64,000 nucleotides of DNA from Halorussus salinisoli. Its GTDB lineage: Archaea; Halobacteriota; Halobacteria; Halobacteriales; Haladaptataceae. A model generated the notes under the pieces. That model ran no database searches. It was not told where the DNA came from and saw nothing but the letters and a program-made list of their open reading frames with translations. The position numbers and the translations under genes are program-made. Positions 45,001-52,306 of the stretch are shown here, piece by piece. The stretch covers positions 124,001-188,000 of the forward strand of contig SZNP01000008.1 of NCBI GenBank assembly GCA_005239435.1. The letters run 5' to 3'. Positions within the stretch are counted from its first letter, which is position 1; each line of letters opens with the position of its first letter.

Positions 45001-45899
45001 TACTCGCCCTTCGTGACCGGCGTGGTCGCGGGGTCGAGCCACTCCTCGAAACTCGCGCTCAGGTCGGTGACTGCCGTCCCGCCCTCGAAGACGCTGGTCG
45101 GGAAGTCGTCGTGGCCGAGCCACTCGCTCCGGTCGAAGGGGACGACTTCGCCCGACTCGTCGCGTGGGCGGGCCATCCCCTCTTCCGCTTCGTCGTAGTA
45201 GTACTCGTATCGGAAGTGTTCCCAGAGGTACTCGCCGAGCGCCACCGGCGTCTCCTCGGGGTCGAGGAAGTCCTCGAAGTAGGCGCTCAGGCCCGCCGCG
45301 GTCTCGGCGGCACCTGCGACCCGCTCGCCGGTCTCCTCGGGGTCGTGGCCGAGGTACTCCTCGGGGTCGAAGGGGAGCGCCTTCCCCCGCCAGTTGGTCG
45401 GCGGACTCCCGTTCTCGTAGAAGAACTCGTCTTTGAACTCCTCCCAGTCGTACTCGCCGACGGTCACGGCCGCGCTGGTGAGTTGCTCGCCGGAGATGTC
45501 GAGACCGCCCGGCCCCTCGTCTCCCTCGGATTCGGTGTCGTCCTCGGACACGTCTTCGCCGAAACCGGTCTCGTCCCGGGTCCCGGTCTCGTCGTCGGCC
45601 TCGGTTTCGTCGTCGGATTCGGTGCCGTCCTCGGATTCGGTCTCGTCCGTGCGAGTTCCGAACGAGAGGTCGGCCGAGTCGTCGTCCGTGTCTCGGTCGC
45701 TATCCGCCCCTCGGTCGTCGTCCGTCTCCCGGCCGCCGGCCGATTCGGTCGTCTCGGAGTCACCATCGGTCGCTCGTTCGTCCGGGTCGCCCTCGTCCCG
45801 GGCCGGCGCGTCGATGTCCGAGCCGTCGGTCGGGGAGGCGTCTACTCGCCGTGATTCTTCGTCGGGGGTGTCGTCCCCGGCGTCCCGTTCGTCGCTCAT
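42033..45899 (-). CDS. Type II/IV secretion ATPase (PilB/TadA-like) with triplicated N-terminal module
   Basis: The 1288-residue product has a disordered acidic N terminus (1-145), three tandem ~75-residue modules starting at GEY148, GEY222 and GEY298, and a helical region (380-560). A second acidic linker follows, then the secretion ATPase core with Walker A GGTASGKTT (about 918-926), an Asp box (KIVSIEDTRE), Walker B-like DYIVMGEIRGEE, and HTTYTTFHAD. The length is far above the usual 500-700 for archaeal PilB. The core is intact, so it should be an active motor. It opens the pilus-like operon; the N-terminal modules are unlike other secretion ATPases I know. Confidence 0.92.
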   Translation of the reverse strand: MSDERDAGDDTPDEESRRVDASPTDGSDIDAPARDEGDPDERATDGDSETTESAGGRETDDDRGADSDRDTDDDSADLSFGTRTDETESEDGTESDDETEADDETGTRDETGFGEDVSEDDTESEGDEGPGGLDISGEQLTSAAVTVGEYDWEEFKDEFFYENGSPPTNWRGKALPFDPEEYLGHDPEETGERVAGAAETAAGLSAYFEDFLDPEETPVALGEYLWEHFRYEYYYDEAEEGMARPRDESGEVVPFDRSEWLGHDDFPTSVFEGGTAVTDLSASFEEWLDPATTPVTKGEYYWEHFKYEYYYTDTDVTAPERPRDDDGEIDRFEKEEWLGFPEEDLEELLAEGAHDARKLLQIEDERTLDVPEELDEDAFFSTVEGHTTLVNRYDLEKEVALPKKQHFREVDRYWVNKPYSFVVIFHSEKENETKYYLVEPYCTPIEDDLKEFLTKKLRSSIKYSSEDVVVEAEAEERGSVIERETLELLGRYDLYVENDGERAEQLAELLERYDETRDAVNAYVERIREETDTAFEPIREAIEKRREADDGDGLSEQDEAEVEEPSEIEAEAEPDSETEPSPDAEADGEEVAADGGAVEDDAESEASAPESPESPDAPDGPEPTDGSESADLPANTDEAGDGDLPATGDEDDGPRIRLDEYLDLEVEVEGPLREQVRAAVEAKIEALEPDESGGLDGIMVRPEPVLIEEDSDDLSEYQTEKLLYFLKRDFTGYERIDGIKHDINVEDISVDGYNSPVFVYHTDYEQVISNVYHGEDELDDFVVKMAQRSGKGISKRQPQVDATLPDGSRAQLTLGREVSDHGTNYTIRQFKDVPFTPVDLVNWNTFSLEEMAFMWLAIENHKSLIFAGGTASGKTTSLNAVSLFIPSNSKIVSIEDTREVELPQRNWIASVTRPSFSDDDKGDVDEFDLLEAALRQRPDYIVMGEIRGEEGRTLFQVMSTGHTTYTTFHADTVGEVLKRFTTEPINVSKTLFTALDLVSIQTQTRVQGSKVRRNKSLTEINEYNAENDEINVQDIFQWRAEDDEFMRLSGSNTMEEIMFDRGWDRDRLEREILKRRVILAYLIKNGLNEYTQVAATAQAFINDPDTILTLIANEKLEESLEDLREMESVQIDVDPKKEEMVPRPDPSEETYDLAKGILAEAEDRLLDDYRGADADVDGLAVALAEAAEPTDAPSEVEATPESETDADSDLDAPFGGDMLDSEPSEGGQFEDTESVGPEDSVRNVNDAGELGSFPEVYDEDDPEDGDEEDSSFGDFEAAFDDTDEEDET

Positions 45900-46132
45900 T
45901 GATTACTCCCCTCGCCTAATGATGCAAAAAACCTCGTAACAGACAAAAGATACGTCGTCATACTTTACTTTACATGGTCGATGGAGGGATAATGAACATT
46001 GTGGCCGAAAAGATGGAATAGTGATCCTCCACGTTCGGCCTCCTCTCGGACTCTCGCGACGAATTTCTACCGTTGATACTCCAAATAGACGTCTTACCGA
46101 CATCTCGGAACAGCAGACGTGTCGTCGGTTAG

Positions 46133-46501
46133 ATGGGAACCGGAAGTCGTAACTTGTGGGACTCGAAACCCCCGTGCGTGATTTCAGTACGGTTCGTGGC
46201 GTTGCTCAGCACGTTTTTCCTCGTGACGGGCGCGCTGTTGGTCGGCGACGCTCTCCACGGGTCGGTCGTGACCGGCCAGTACCCCGCCACCTCCCCGGCG
46301 GCCGTCGTCCGGGCAGTGGCGGGACTCGTCTGCATCGCACTCGGCTATCGCTTCCAGACGCCGCCCGACGAGTACACGTCGGTACCGTCGGCGGAGTCCG
46401 CGGAGTCATCGAGCGACGAAGGGGGGAGTGACTTCGACTCGGAACTGTCGCCGCTCTCCGACGAGCAGTTCGAGGACCTCGACGCCGACGAGGAGAAATA
46501 G
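46133..46501 (+). CDS. Two-helix membrane protein with acidic tail
   Basis: The 122-residue product has hydrophobic segments at about 20-42 and 52-72, then a strongly acidic tail (EYTSVPSAESAESSSDE... DEQFEDLDADEEK). An in-frame GTG at 46178 would remove the unusual first 15 residues (MGTGSRNLWDSKPPC) and start directly at ISVRFVALLSTFFLV; it is equally likely. No family recognised. It is divergent from the pilus ATPase gene across 230 bp, which hold its and the operon's promoters. Confidence 0.55.
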   Translation: MGTGSRNLWDSKPPCVISVRFVALLSTFFLVTGALLVGDALHGSVVTGQYPATSPAAVVRAVAGLVCIALGYRFQTPPDEYTSVPSAESAESSSDEGGSDFDSELSPLSDEQFEDLDADEEK

Positions 46502-46540
46502 TTCCAGAACTTTTAAGCGTGGTGAAAGACACCACAGACC

Positions 46541-46789
46541 ATGGCTCTGAAGGATCACGTACCGAAACCGCTTCGAGGACCGATCGGGTTCGGTTCGATT
46601 GGCGTGATGATTCTCGGTCTCGTCGTCGGGTACATCTTCGTCACGGTTGGTCTCACCCTCTACTTCGGCATGGGCGACCCCGCAGAGGCGCTCTCGGGAC
46701 TCGAGTCGCTGGCTATCTCCGGAGTCGGCCTCGCCTGTCTCGGCGTCGGCTATCTCGGCTGGAAGGGCTTCACCTACTTCGCGTACTGA
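46541..46789 (+). CDS. Small two-helix membrane protein (unknown)
   Basis: The 82-residue product has hydrophobic segments at about 18-40 and 58-77. N terminus MALKDHVPKPLRGPIGFGSIG. The ATG lies about 40 nt after the preceding stop. It directly precedes the 179-residue unknown gene (3-nt gap), suggesting an operon of three small genes to 47546. Family unknown. Confidence 0.6.
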   Translation: MALKDHVPKPLRGPIGFGSIGVMILGLVVGYIFVTVGLTLYFGMGDPAEALSGLESLAISGVGLACLGVGYLGWKGFTYFAY

Positions 46790-46792
46790 ACT

Positions 46793-47332
46793 ATGTCGGT
46801 CGACATCCGCAAACACCCCGACGCGCCCGACCCCGAGGCGCTCCGAGACGTTCGCGTCGAACCGATTCCTCCGGAGGAAATCGAACGCAAGCGCGAGGAC
46901 GGAAAGGTACTCGTCGAGGACAACGTCCGCGAGCGCGACGACCTCAACGTCATCGCGTACCTGAGTACCGAATCCGACGGCTCCGACGCGGTGAGCGTCG
47001 GTGTCGCGCTGTATCGCCTCGTCCAGTTGTTCGGCACGCCGCAGGTGTCGGACTACCACGCCGGGAACGACATCAGCGACCGCACCGACGAGACGTTCAA
47101 GTACCTGTTCCGCGCCCGTCGGGAAGACGCCACAGAAGACGACGAACTCCCCGAGGAGTGGCTCTTCACGATTCACGACTCGCACGTTCGGTACGCCGCC
47201 AGCGTCGCGGAGTGGCGCGACGAAGCCGACGAGTTCACCGCCGACGACCAGGTCGCGCTGACGACGTACGCGTTCGCCCAGCAGTTGGTCGTCGAACCCG
47301 TCGAAGCAGTCTACGAAGACGTACTCTACTGA
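46793..47332 (+). CDS. Conserved-looking soluble protein of unknown function
   Basis: The 179-residue product is soluble and acidic, with a His/Asp-rich N terminus (MSVDIRKHPDAPDPEALRD) and a Val-rich strand region (VLVEDNVRERDDLNVIAYL). It ends with YAFAQQLVVEPVEAVYEDVLY. No signal, helix or known motif. It lies between two small membrane proteins (gaps 3 and 4 nt), so the three may form a membrane-associated complex. I do not recognise the family. Confidence 0.6.
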   Translation: MSVDIRKHPDAPDPEALRDVRVEPIPPEEIERKREDGKVLVEDNVRERDDLNVIAYLSTESDGSDAVSVGVALYRLVQLFGTPQVSDYHAGNDISDRTDETFKYLFRARREDATEDDELPEEWLFTIHDSHVRYAASVAEWRDEADEFTADDQVALTTYAFAQQLVVEPVEAVYEDVLY

Positions 47333-47336
47333 GTGT

Positions 47337-47546
47337 ATGGGCAGTCGTACTTGGCTGGACTCGTGGCTGTTCGACGAAGCTTACCGGACGATGCTGCTTT
47401 TCGGCGTCGCCGCGCTGCTCGGTCTCACCAGTCTCGTCCTCTTTTTCTTCTCGTCCGCGGGGTCACCGACTCGGTTCCAGTTCGGACTGTTACTCGCCGC
47501 GATGTTGGTCGTGTTCTACCTGACCCTCTGGGGCAACACGTTCTGA
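47337..47546 (+). CDS. Small two-helix membrane protein (unknown)
   Basis: The 69-residue product has hydrophobic segments at about 18-38 and 48-66, and begins MGSRTWLDSWLFDEAYRT. It starts 4 nt after the preceding stop. It ends directly next to the oppositely oriented gene at 47547 without a gap. Family unknown. Confidence 0.55.
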   Translation: MGSRTWLDSWLFDEAYRTMLLFGVAALLGLTSLVLFFFSSAGSPTRFQFGLLLAAMLVVFYLTLWGNTF

Positions 47547-47801
47547 CTACGTCAGGTAGTGCATCAGACCGAACACGACCACCAGCGACGCCACGAGTAG
47601 CCCCGCGAACGCGGGAACCACGAACGAGTACGGGTAGAGACCCGACCAGTGACCGACGACTGCCAGCGTGATGAAACCCGGCACCGAGAGCACGAAGAAC
47701 AGCGACGAGAGATAGCTCTTCAGCGTAGGGTCGTCGCCGTGCTTGGCGAACGTCCCCCGTTCGCGCACGGTCTTCTCGCGCTGCGGGGTGTCCTTCGTCA
47801 C
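47547..47801 (-). CDS. Small two-helix membrane protein
   Basis: The 84-residue product has a charged N terminus (MTKDTPQREKTVRERGTFAKHG) and two hydrophobic segments (about 33-52 and 58-82). Convergent with the preceding gene, stops abutting. Separated by 43 nt from the next minus-strand gene upstream; probably same operon as the pair at 47845-48761. Family unknown. Confidence 0.6.
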   Translation of the reverse strand: MTKDTPQREKTVRERGTFAKHGDDPTLKSYLSSLFFVLSVPGFITLAVVGHWSGLYPYSFVVPAFAGLLVASLVVVFGLMHYLT

Positions 47802-47844
47802 GAGTGCCCGTACTGAAACTCGACGGAAAAACGTAGCGGTTCGG

Positions 47845-48303
47845 TCACTCCCAGAACGCGGCGACAGTGACCGTGGCGAGATAGCCCCCGAGGTACGCCG
47901 TCGCGTAGTTGATGAACGCCGCCGACATCGTGTCGCCCACCAGTTTGGGGAGCAGGACGCCCCTGGCTTCGGGCGGGTACGGGAGTATCCACAGCGGGGC
48001 GATCCACGCGCCCACGAACACGAACAGACCGACGAAGAAGCCGATTAGACCGAGTCGAATCGACCGCTGTAGCGAGGAAGCGAACAGGTGTGCGAACGAC
48101 CCGGCGGCGACGACGGGGACGAGCAGAAGTCGCACGTCCGTCTCGACGGACAGAAACTGGGTCGCGTTGTAGACGAACGTGCCCATCCCCGCCAGCGTAC
48201 CGACGGCGACTCCCGTCAGCAGAAACACGCCGACTCGTCGCAGGGAATCGAGACGCGTGTCGGGAGTCTCGGCCGACCAACCCGTGGAGTTCGAGCCGCT
48301 CAT
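47845..48303 (-). CDS. Four-helix membrane protein (unknown)
   Basis: The 152-residue product has about four membrane helices (residues ~24-46, 55-72, 82-106 and 125-147). Its N terminus is MSGSNSTGWSAETPDTRLDSLRR. Its start overlaps the end of the upstream LEA-like gene by 4 nt, so they are co-translated. No recognised family; possibly a membrane partner of the exported protein. Confidence 0.6.
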   Translation of the reverse strand: MSGSNSTGWSAETPDTRLDSLRRVGVFLLTGVAVGTLAGMGTFVYNATQFLSVETDVRLLLVPVVAAGSFAHLFASSLQRSIRLGLIGFFVGLFVFVGAWIAPLWILPYPPEARGVLLPKLVGDTMSAAFINYATAYLGGYLATVTVAAFWE

Positions 48304-48761
48304 CCGCTCACCCCCGTCTCCTCGACGGACAGGTAGACCATCTCTTCGACGACGTACGCATCGATTCGTCCCCGCATCTCGACCTCGGCGGGGTCGGCGT
48401 CTCGGAATCGGTCGGCCATCCCCTCGCGGAGTCTCAGCGGAAACGTCACCCTCTCGGTCTCATGCGGCGGGACTGTCACGTCGTCACGAGTCCTCGACGT
48501 CGTCCCGTCCGTGACCTGCTCCCCGCCGACGTACACGTTCACCAGTACAGTCCCGAGTTCGAGGTTCTTCACGGTGGGGTTGTGAACGCGGACGGTCACG
48601 TCCAACCGATCGTCGACGACTTCGTGGCCGACGACCGTCACGTCGGCGCTCGGAGCGTGCATCGCCGCGAGGTGGCCGGTCACGGCTTGCGCGAACGCGG
48701 CCGTCGTGACGACCGACACGAGCAGAAACGACCCGACCAGAAGGAGGCGCTTCGTCGTCAT
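48300..48761 (-). CDS. Exported protein with LEA14-like/immunoglobulin domain
   Basis: The 153-residue product starts with an N-terminal signal helix (MTTKRLLLVGSFLLVSVVTTAAFAQAV), then a beta-sandwich-like domain with DDRLDVTVRVHNPTVKNLELGTVLVNVYVGG and TVPPHETERVTFPLRL. The NPT motif with the following strands resembles LEA14/WHy-type domains found in archaeal exported proteins. The frame opens at 48788, but the Met at 48761 directly precedes the signal helix. No function stated. Confidence 0.6.
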   Translation of the reverse strand: MTTKRLLLVGSFLLVSVVTTAAFAQAVTGHLAAMHAPSADVTVVGHEVVDDRLDVTVRVHNPTVKNLELGTVLVNVYVGGEQVTDGTTSRTRDDVTVPPHETERVTFPLRLREGMADRFRDADPAEVEMRGRIDAYVVEEMVYLSVEETGVSG

Positions 48762-48864
48762 TTCGGCGCGGCTTTCGGGGAGTCTCATTCGACGGCGCTA
48801 ACGAGAATGTGACACTCACTAAATCTTTTCATCCGACTGGGGGAAAACGGCGGCCGGAAGCCGG

Positions 48865-50223
48865 TCAGTCGGAGGTTCCCGGCGCGACGACGCGGTCCGT
48901 CTCCTCCTCTTCGTAGAGGTGACAGGCCGTGATTCGGGACCCGGCCTCGCGCATGTCCGGGTGTTCGCGCTCGCAGATGGAGACGAACTCGCCCTCCAGT
49001 TCTGCCTTCGCGCCCTCGCGGTCACCGCCGAGCAACTTCTCGGCGGCGTCACGAAGCGTTCGCTCTGCGTCGCCCGGCAGGTCGAGTACCGACGGATCGA
49101 CCGAGCGGGAACTCTCGTCGGCCAGCGTGTGTTCCTCGGGGAGTTCCAGCGCGAGTCCGCGTTCGAGTATCGCGTCGGGCGACTCCCTGCCGACGCTCTC
49201 CGTCGCTTCCTCGGGGTCGAGGTCGTCGTGCAAGACGCGCCGCTTGAACTGGAAGGTCCGCCGGAACGCATCTTGGCTCCCCGTCCAGTCCTCGGGCGGG
49301 ATGATGTTGGCACACCGAGGGTGGAATCGACAGCCGGAGGGCGGGTTACGGGGATTGGGAACCTCGCCGGTGACGTTCGCACGGTGGCGCTCGGCCTCGG
49401 GGTCGATTTCGGGTACCGCGTCGAACAGCGCCTCCGTGTAGGGGTGTTTGGGGTTCATCACGACGTCCTGAGTCGGCCCCTGCTCGATGATGTCCCCGAG
49501 ATACATGATGGCCGTTCGGTCGCACATGTACCGAATGAGCGAGAGGTCGTGGCTGATGAAGACGTAGGTGAGACCGTACTCGTCCTGGAGTTCTTTCATC
49601 AGGTTCAGCACGCCCGCCCGGATGGACACGTCCAGCATCGACACCGGTTCGTCGCAGACGATGAAATCGGGGTTGACGATGAGCGCCCGCGCGATGGCGA
49701 CCCGCTGGCGTTCCCCGCCCGAGAGCTCCTTCGGGAACTCGTCGAGGTACGCCTCGGCGGGCGAGAGACCTACGTCGTTGAGGACCTCCTTGACCCGCTC
49801 GCGCCGGTCGTGGTACCCATCGCCGATGCCGTTTATCTTCAGCGGCTCCATCACCGACTGGAACACCGTCATCCGGGGGTTGAGGCTCTCGAAGGGGTCC
49901 TGGAATATCATCTGGACCCGCTGACGGAACTCGCTTCGCTCCTCGTTCGAGAGGTCGCTGATGTCCTTGCCGTCGAACTCGATGGAGCCGTGGGTCGGCT
50001 CGTGGAGTTTTACGAGCAGTTTGCCCAGCGTCGTCTTCCCGCAACCGGACTCCCCGGCGATGCCCATGATGTCGCCCTCGTTGATTGTGAGGCTAACGTC
50101 GTCGACGGCACGGACCGGGTTCGGTTCGCGGCCGAACAACCGGTCGGTGACGCCCTGGGTCGTGTCGAACAACTTCGAGACGTGCTGTACGTCCACTAGC
50201 GGTTTTGGGTCGTCGCTTGCCAT
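48865..50223 (-). CDS. dppF: Peptide/nickel ABC transporter ATP-binding protein (DppF/OppF-like)
   Basis: The 452-residue product has Walker A GIAGESGCGKTTLGKL (about 54), the LSGGERQR signature, Walker B FIVCDEPVSMLD and the H-loop FISHDLSLI. The oligopeptide-type C-terminal domain begins GCRFHPRC. Between this and the second Cys half (VSICEREHPDMREAG) lies an insertion of about 110 acidic residues; the usual family length is about 320-330, so this accounts for the excess. The ATG at 50223 gives MASDDPKPLVDVQHVSKLF. It overlaps dppD by 28 nt. Last gene of the dpp operon. Gene symbol by family only. Confidence 0.9.
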   Translation of the reverse strand: MASDDPKPLVDVQHVSKLFDTTQGVTDRLFGREPNPVRAVDDVSLTINEGDIMGIAGESGCGKTTLGKLLVKLHEPTHGSIEFDGKDISDLSNEERSEFRQRVQMIFQDPFESLNPRMTVFQSVMEPLKINGIGDGYHDRRERVKEVLNDVGLSPAEAYLDEFPKELSGGERQRVAIARALIVNPDFIVCDEPVSMLDVSIRAGVLNLMKELQDEYGLTYVFISHDLSLIRYMCDRTAIMYLGDIIEQGPTQDVVMNPKHPYTEALFDAVPEIDPEAERHRANVTGEVPNPRNPPSGCRFHPRCANIIPPEDWTGSQDAFRRTFQFKRRVLHDDLDPEEATESVGRESPDAILERGLALELPEEHTLADESSRSVDPSVLDLPGDAERTLRDAAEKLLGGDREGAKAELEGEFVSICEREHPDMREAGSRITACHLYEEEETDRVVAPGTSD

Positions 50224-51344
50224 GTTTCTTCCTTTCCTGCTTCCGTCCGCATCGTTTCGAGTTCGTCCACCCGGTAGCACGCCGTCCGGTGGGTCTGTGG
50301 GTCGTCGGCCTCGGCGCGCCGTCCGGTTTCACCACTGGAGACGCCGTACATCGGCGGGTGCGAGGAGTGACACTCTTCGACCACGAACGGACAGCGGTCG
50401 ACGAACCGGCACTTGTCTGTCGGGTCCAGTAGGGTCGGCGGCGACCCGGGGATGGAGACGAGTTCGGACTGTTCTTCCTTGACCGTCGGGAACGAGTTCT
50501 TCAATCCGAGGGTGTAGGGGTTCGCGGACTGCTGGAACACCTCTTTCTTCGGACCGCTCTCCATTATCTTTCCGCCGTACATGACCGCGAGTTGGTCGCA
50601 GATTTCGGCCATGACGCTGATGTCGTGGCTGACCACGAGGATGGAGACGTTGAACTCCTCCTGAAGTTCGTCGAGTTCGTCGAGGATGCGGTCCTGGATG
50701 ATGACGTCCAGCGCGGTCGTCGGTTCGTCGGCGATTAGCATGTCCGGACTGCACGCCATCGCCATCGCGATGACGGCCCGCTGTTTCATCCCGCCGGAGT
50801 ACTCGTGGGCGTAGTCGTCCGCCCGGTCGGGTTCGATGCCGACTCGTTCCAGCAGGTCGCGGGCGCGCTGGTCGGCCTCCTCGCGCGGCGTGTGGGGTTC
50901 GTGGCGCAGGATGGCCTCGACGATCTGGTCGCCCACCTTGTACACCGGGTTGAGCGCGTTCATCGCACTCTGTGGGATGAGTGCGATGTTCCGCCACCGA
51001 ACGTCCCGAATCTGTTCGTCGTCCAGTTGGGCGAGGTCGGTCATCCCGTCCTCTCGGACCGGATACTGGTCGTCGTCGATTATCTCTCTGCGGGGTTCGC
51101 CGCGTTCGTTCTCCCACCGAGGGAGCGTGCCGTCGAACCACATCTCGCCGCTCTCGATGTAGCCGTTCGAGTCGAGGAGATGGATGAGCGACTTCGCAAG
51201 CGTCGTCTTTCCACATCCCGATTCGCCGACGAGACCGTACGTCTCACCGCGATCGATGCTGAAGGTAACGCCGTCGACGGCGTGTACGTCGTCGTCGCCC
51301 ACGTCGTACCGTATCGAGAGGTCGTTTACTTCGAGTAGACTCAT
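50196..51344 (-). CDS. dppD: Peptide/nickel ABC transporter ATP-binding protein (DppD/OppD-like)
   Basis: The 382-residue product has Walker A VGESGCGKTTLAKSL (about 38), the signature EYSGGMKQR, Walker B DMLIADEPTTALD, the H-loop VSHDISVM, and the oligopeptide C-terminal Cys motif CRFVDRCPFVVEEC. An insertion of about 40 residues before the Q-loop (PRWENERGEPRREIIDD... MTDLAQLDD) makes it longer than the bacterial proteins. It pairs with DppF to power the transporter. Its start is 5 nt after the dppC stop region and it overlaps dppF by 28 nt. Confidence 0.9.
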   Translation of the reverse strand: MSLLEVNDLSIRYDVGDDDVHAVDGVTFSIDRGETYGLVGESGCGKTTLAKSLIHLLDSNGYIESGEMWFDGTLPRWENERGEPRREIIDDDQYPVREDGMTDLAQLDDEQIRDVRWRNIALIPQSAMNALNPVYKVGDQIVEAILRHEPHTPREEADQRARDLLERVGIEPDRADDYAHEYSGGMKQRAVIAMAMACSPDMLIADEPTTALDVIIQDRILDELDELQEEFNVSILVVSHDISVMAEICDQLAVMYGGKIMESGPKKEVFQQSANPYTLGLKNSFPTVKEEQSELVSIPGSPPTLLDPTDKCRFVDRCPFVVEECHSSHPPMYGVSSGETGRRAEADDPQTHRTACYRVDELETMRTEAGKEETWQATTQNR

Positions 51345-51349
51345 TTATA

Positions 51350-52306
51350 TCACTCCTTCTGCGGGTTGGTCACGTCCTCCATCGAGAAACCGATGAAGTA
51401 GAACGCTGCGGCGATCAAGGTGATCGCGATTCCAGGCGGGAGGAGCCACCACGGCGCGTTGTAGATGTACCCGTGGGCCTTGACGTTCTCGATCATGAGG
51501 CCCCAGGAGTTGGCGGTGAAGTCCGCCAGTCCCAGATAGGCCAGCGACGCCTGCGTGAGGATGGCGATAGCCGCGTCCTGCGCGAGGAACACGAACGCCA
51601 GCGGCAGGACGTTGGGCAGGATGTGCCGGAACACGATGCGCGTGTCGCTCGCGCCCGCGACCTTCGCGGAGTCGATGTACGAGCGCTCTTTCAGCGACAG
51701 CGTCTCTCCTCGTATGAGGATGCAGTTGTTGAGCCACGAGGTGATCGCGATGCCGAGGATGATGTTCGTCGTGTTCACGCCTCGGATGGCGACCAACACG
51801 ACGAGGAACGGCAGGAACGGCAGGCCGTACATCACGTCGACGATTCGCTGGATGAGTTCGTCGATCCAGGTGTCTCCGTAGAAGCCGCTGATGAGACCGA
51901 GCGGGACGCCCACGAGACTCGACAGCAGTCCGGCCGCGAATCCGATGTAGAGGGCGTCCTTCGCGGCGTACACCAGCAACGTGTAGACGCCGTACCCGTT
52001 GACGTTCGTCCCGAGCGGTGCGAAGAACGGGTCGCCGAACGCCGGCGGATGGGGGAGCGACGAGACCTGGTCGGGCGTCATGCGGGTGTTCTCGTAGCCG
52101 ATGTACGCCTGCCACTCGGGCGTGTGGGGGGTGAACGCCCACGGGAACAGCGCCCACAGGATGAACACCGCCAGAATGACGAGTCCGATGACTCCCATCT
52201 TGTGAGTCGTGTACCGGTTCCACCCGCGCTTGAGTCGCTCGATGCGGGGCTCCCAGCGCTCTCGAAACGCGTCGAGATCGAAACTGCTCTCTGATTGGGT
52301 CGACAT
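51350..52306 (-). CDS. dppC: Peptide/nickel ABC transporter permease (DppC/OppC-like)
   Basis: The 318-residue product has an acidic N-terminal tail then about six membrane helices and the DppC-type EAA loop (EYIDSAKVAGASDTRIVFRHILPNV in outline: SYIDSAKVAGASDTRIV, then FRHILPNVLPLAFVF). Its N-terminal domain (residues ~35-60) is a DppC-specific segment, distinguishing it from DppB. It starts directly before dppB's stop, with the two genes touching. It forms the channel with DppB. Confidence 0.92.
   Translation of the reverse strand: MSTQSESSFDLDAFRERWEPRIERLKRGWNRYTTHKMGVIGLVILAVFILWALFPWAFTPHTPEWQAYIGYENTRMTPDQVSSLPHPPAFGDPFFAPLGTNVNGYGVYTLLVYAAKDALYIGFAAGLLSSLVGVPLGLISGFYGDTWIDELIQRIVDVMYGLPFLPFLVVLVAIRGVNTTNIILGIAITSWLNNCILIRGETLSLKERSYIDSAKVAGASDTRIVFRHILPNVLPLAFVFLAQDAAIAILTQASLAYLGLADFTANSWGLMIENVKAHGYIYNAPWWLLPPGIAITLIAAAFYFIGFSMEDVTNPQKE

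Noticed and set aside
44622..45854. A 410-residue plus-strand open frame opposite the secretion ATPase
   Set aside because: Antisense shadow of an acidic coding region: its valine/leucine/arginine-rich sequence mirrors the ATPase codons and has no motif.
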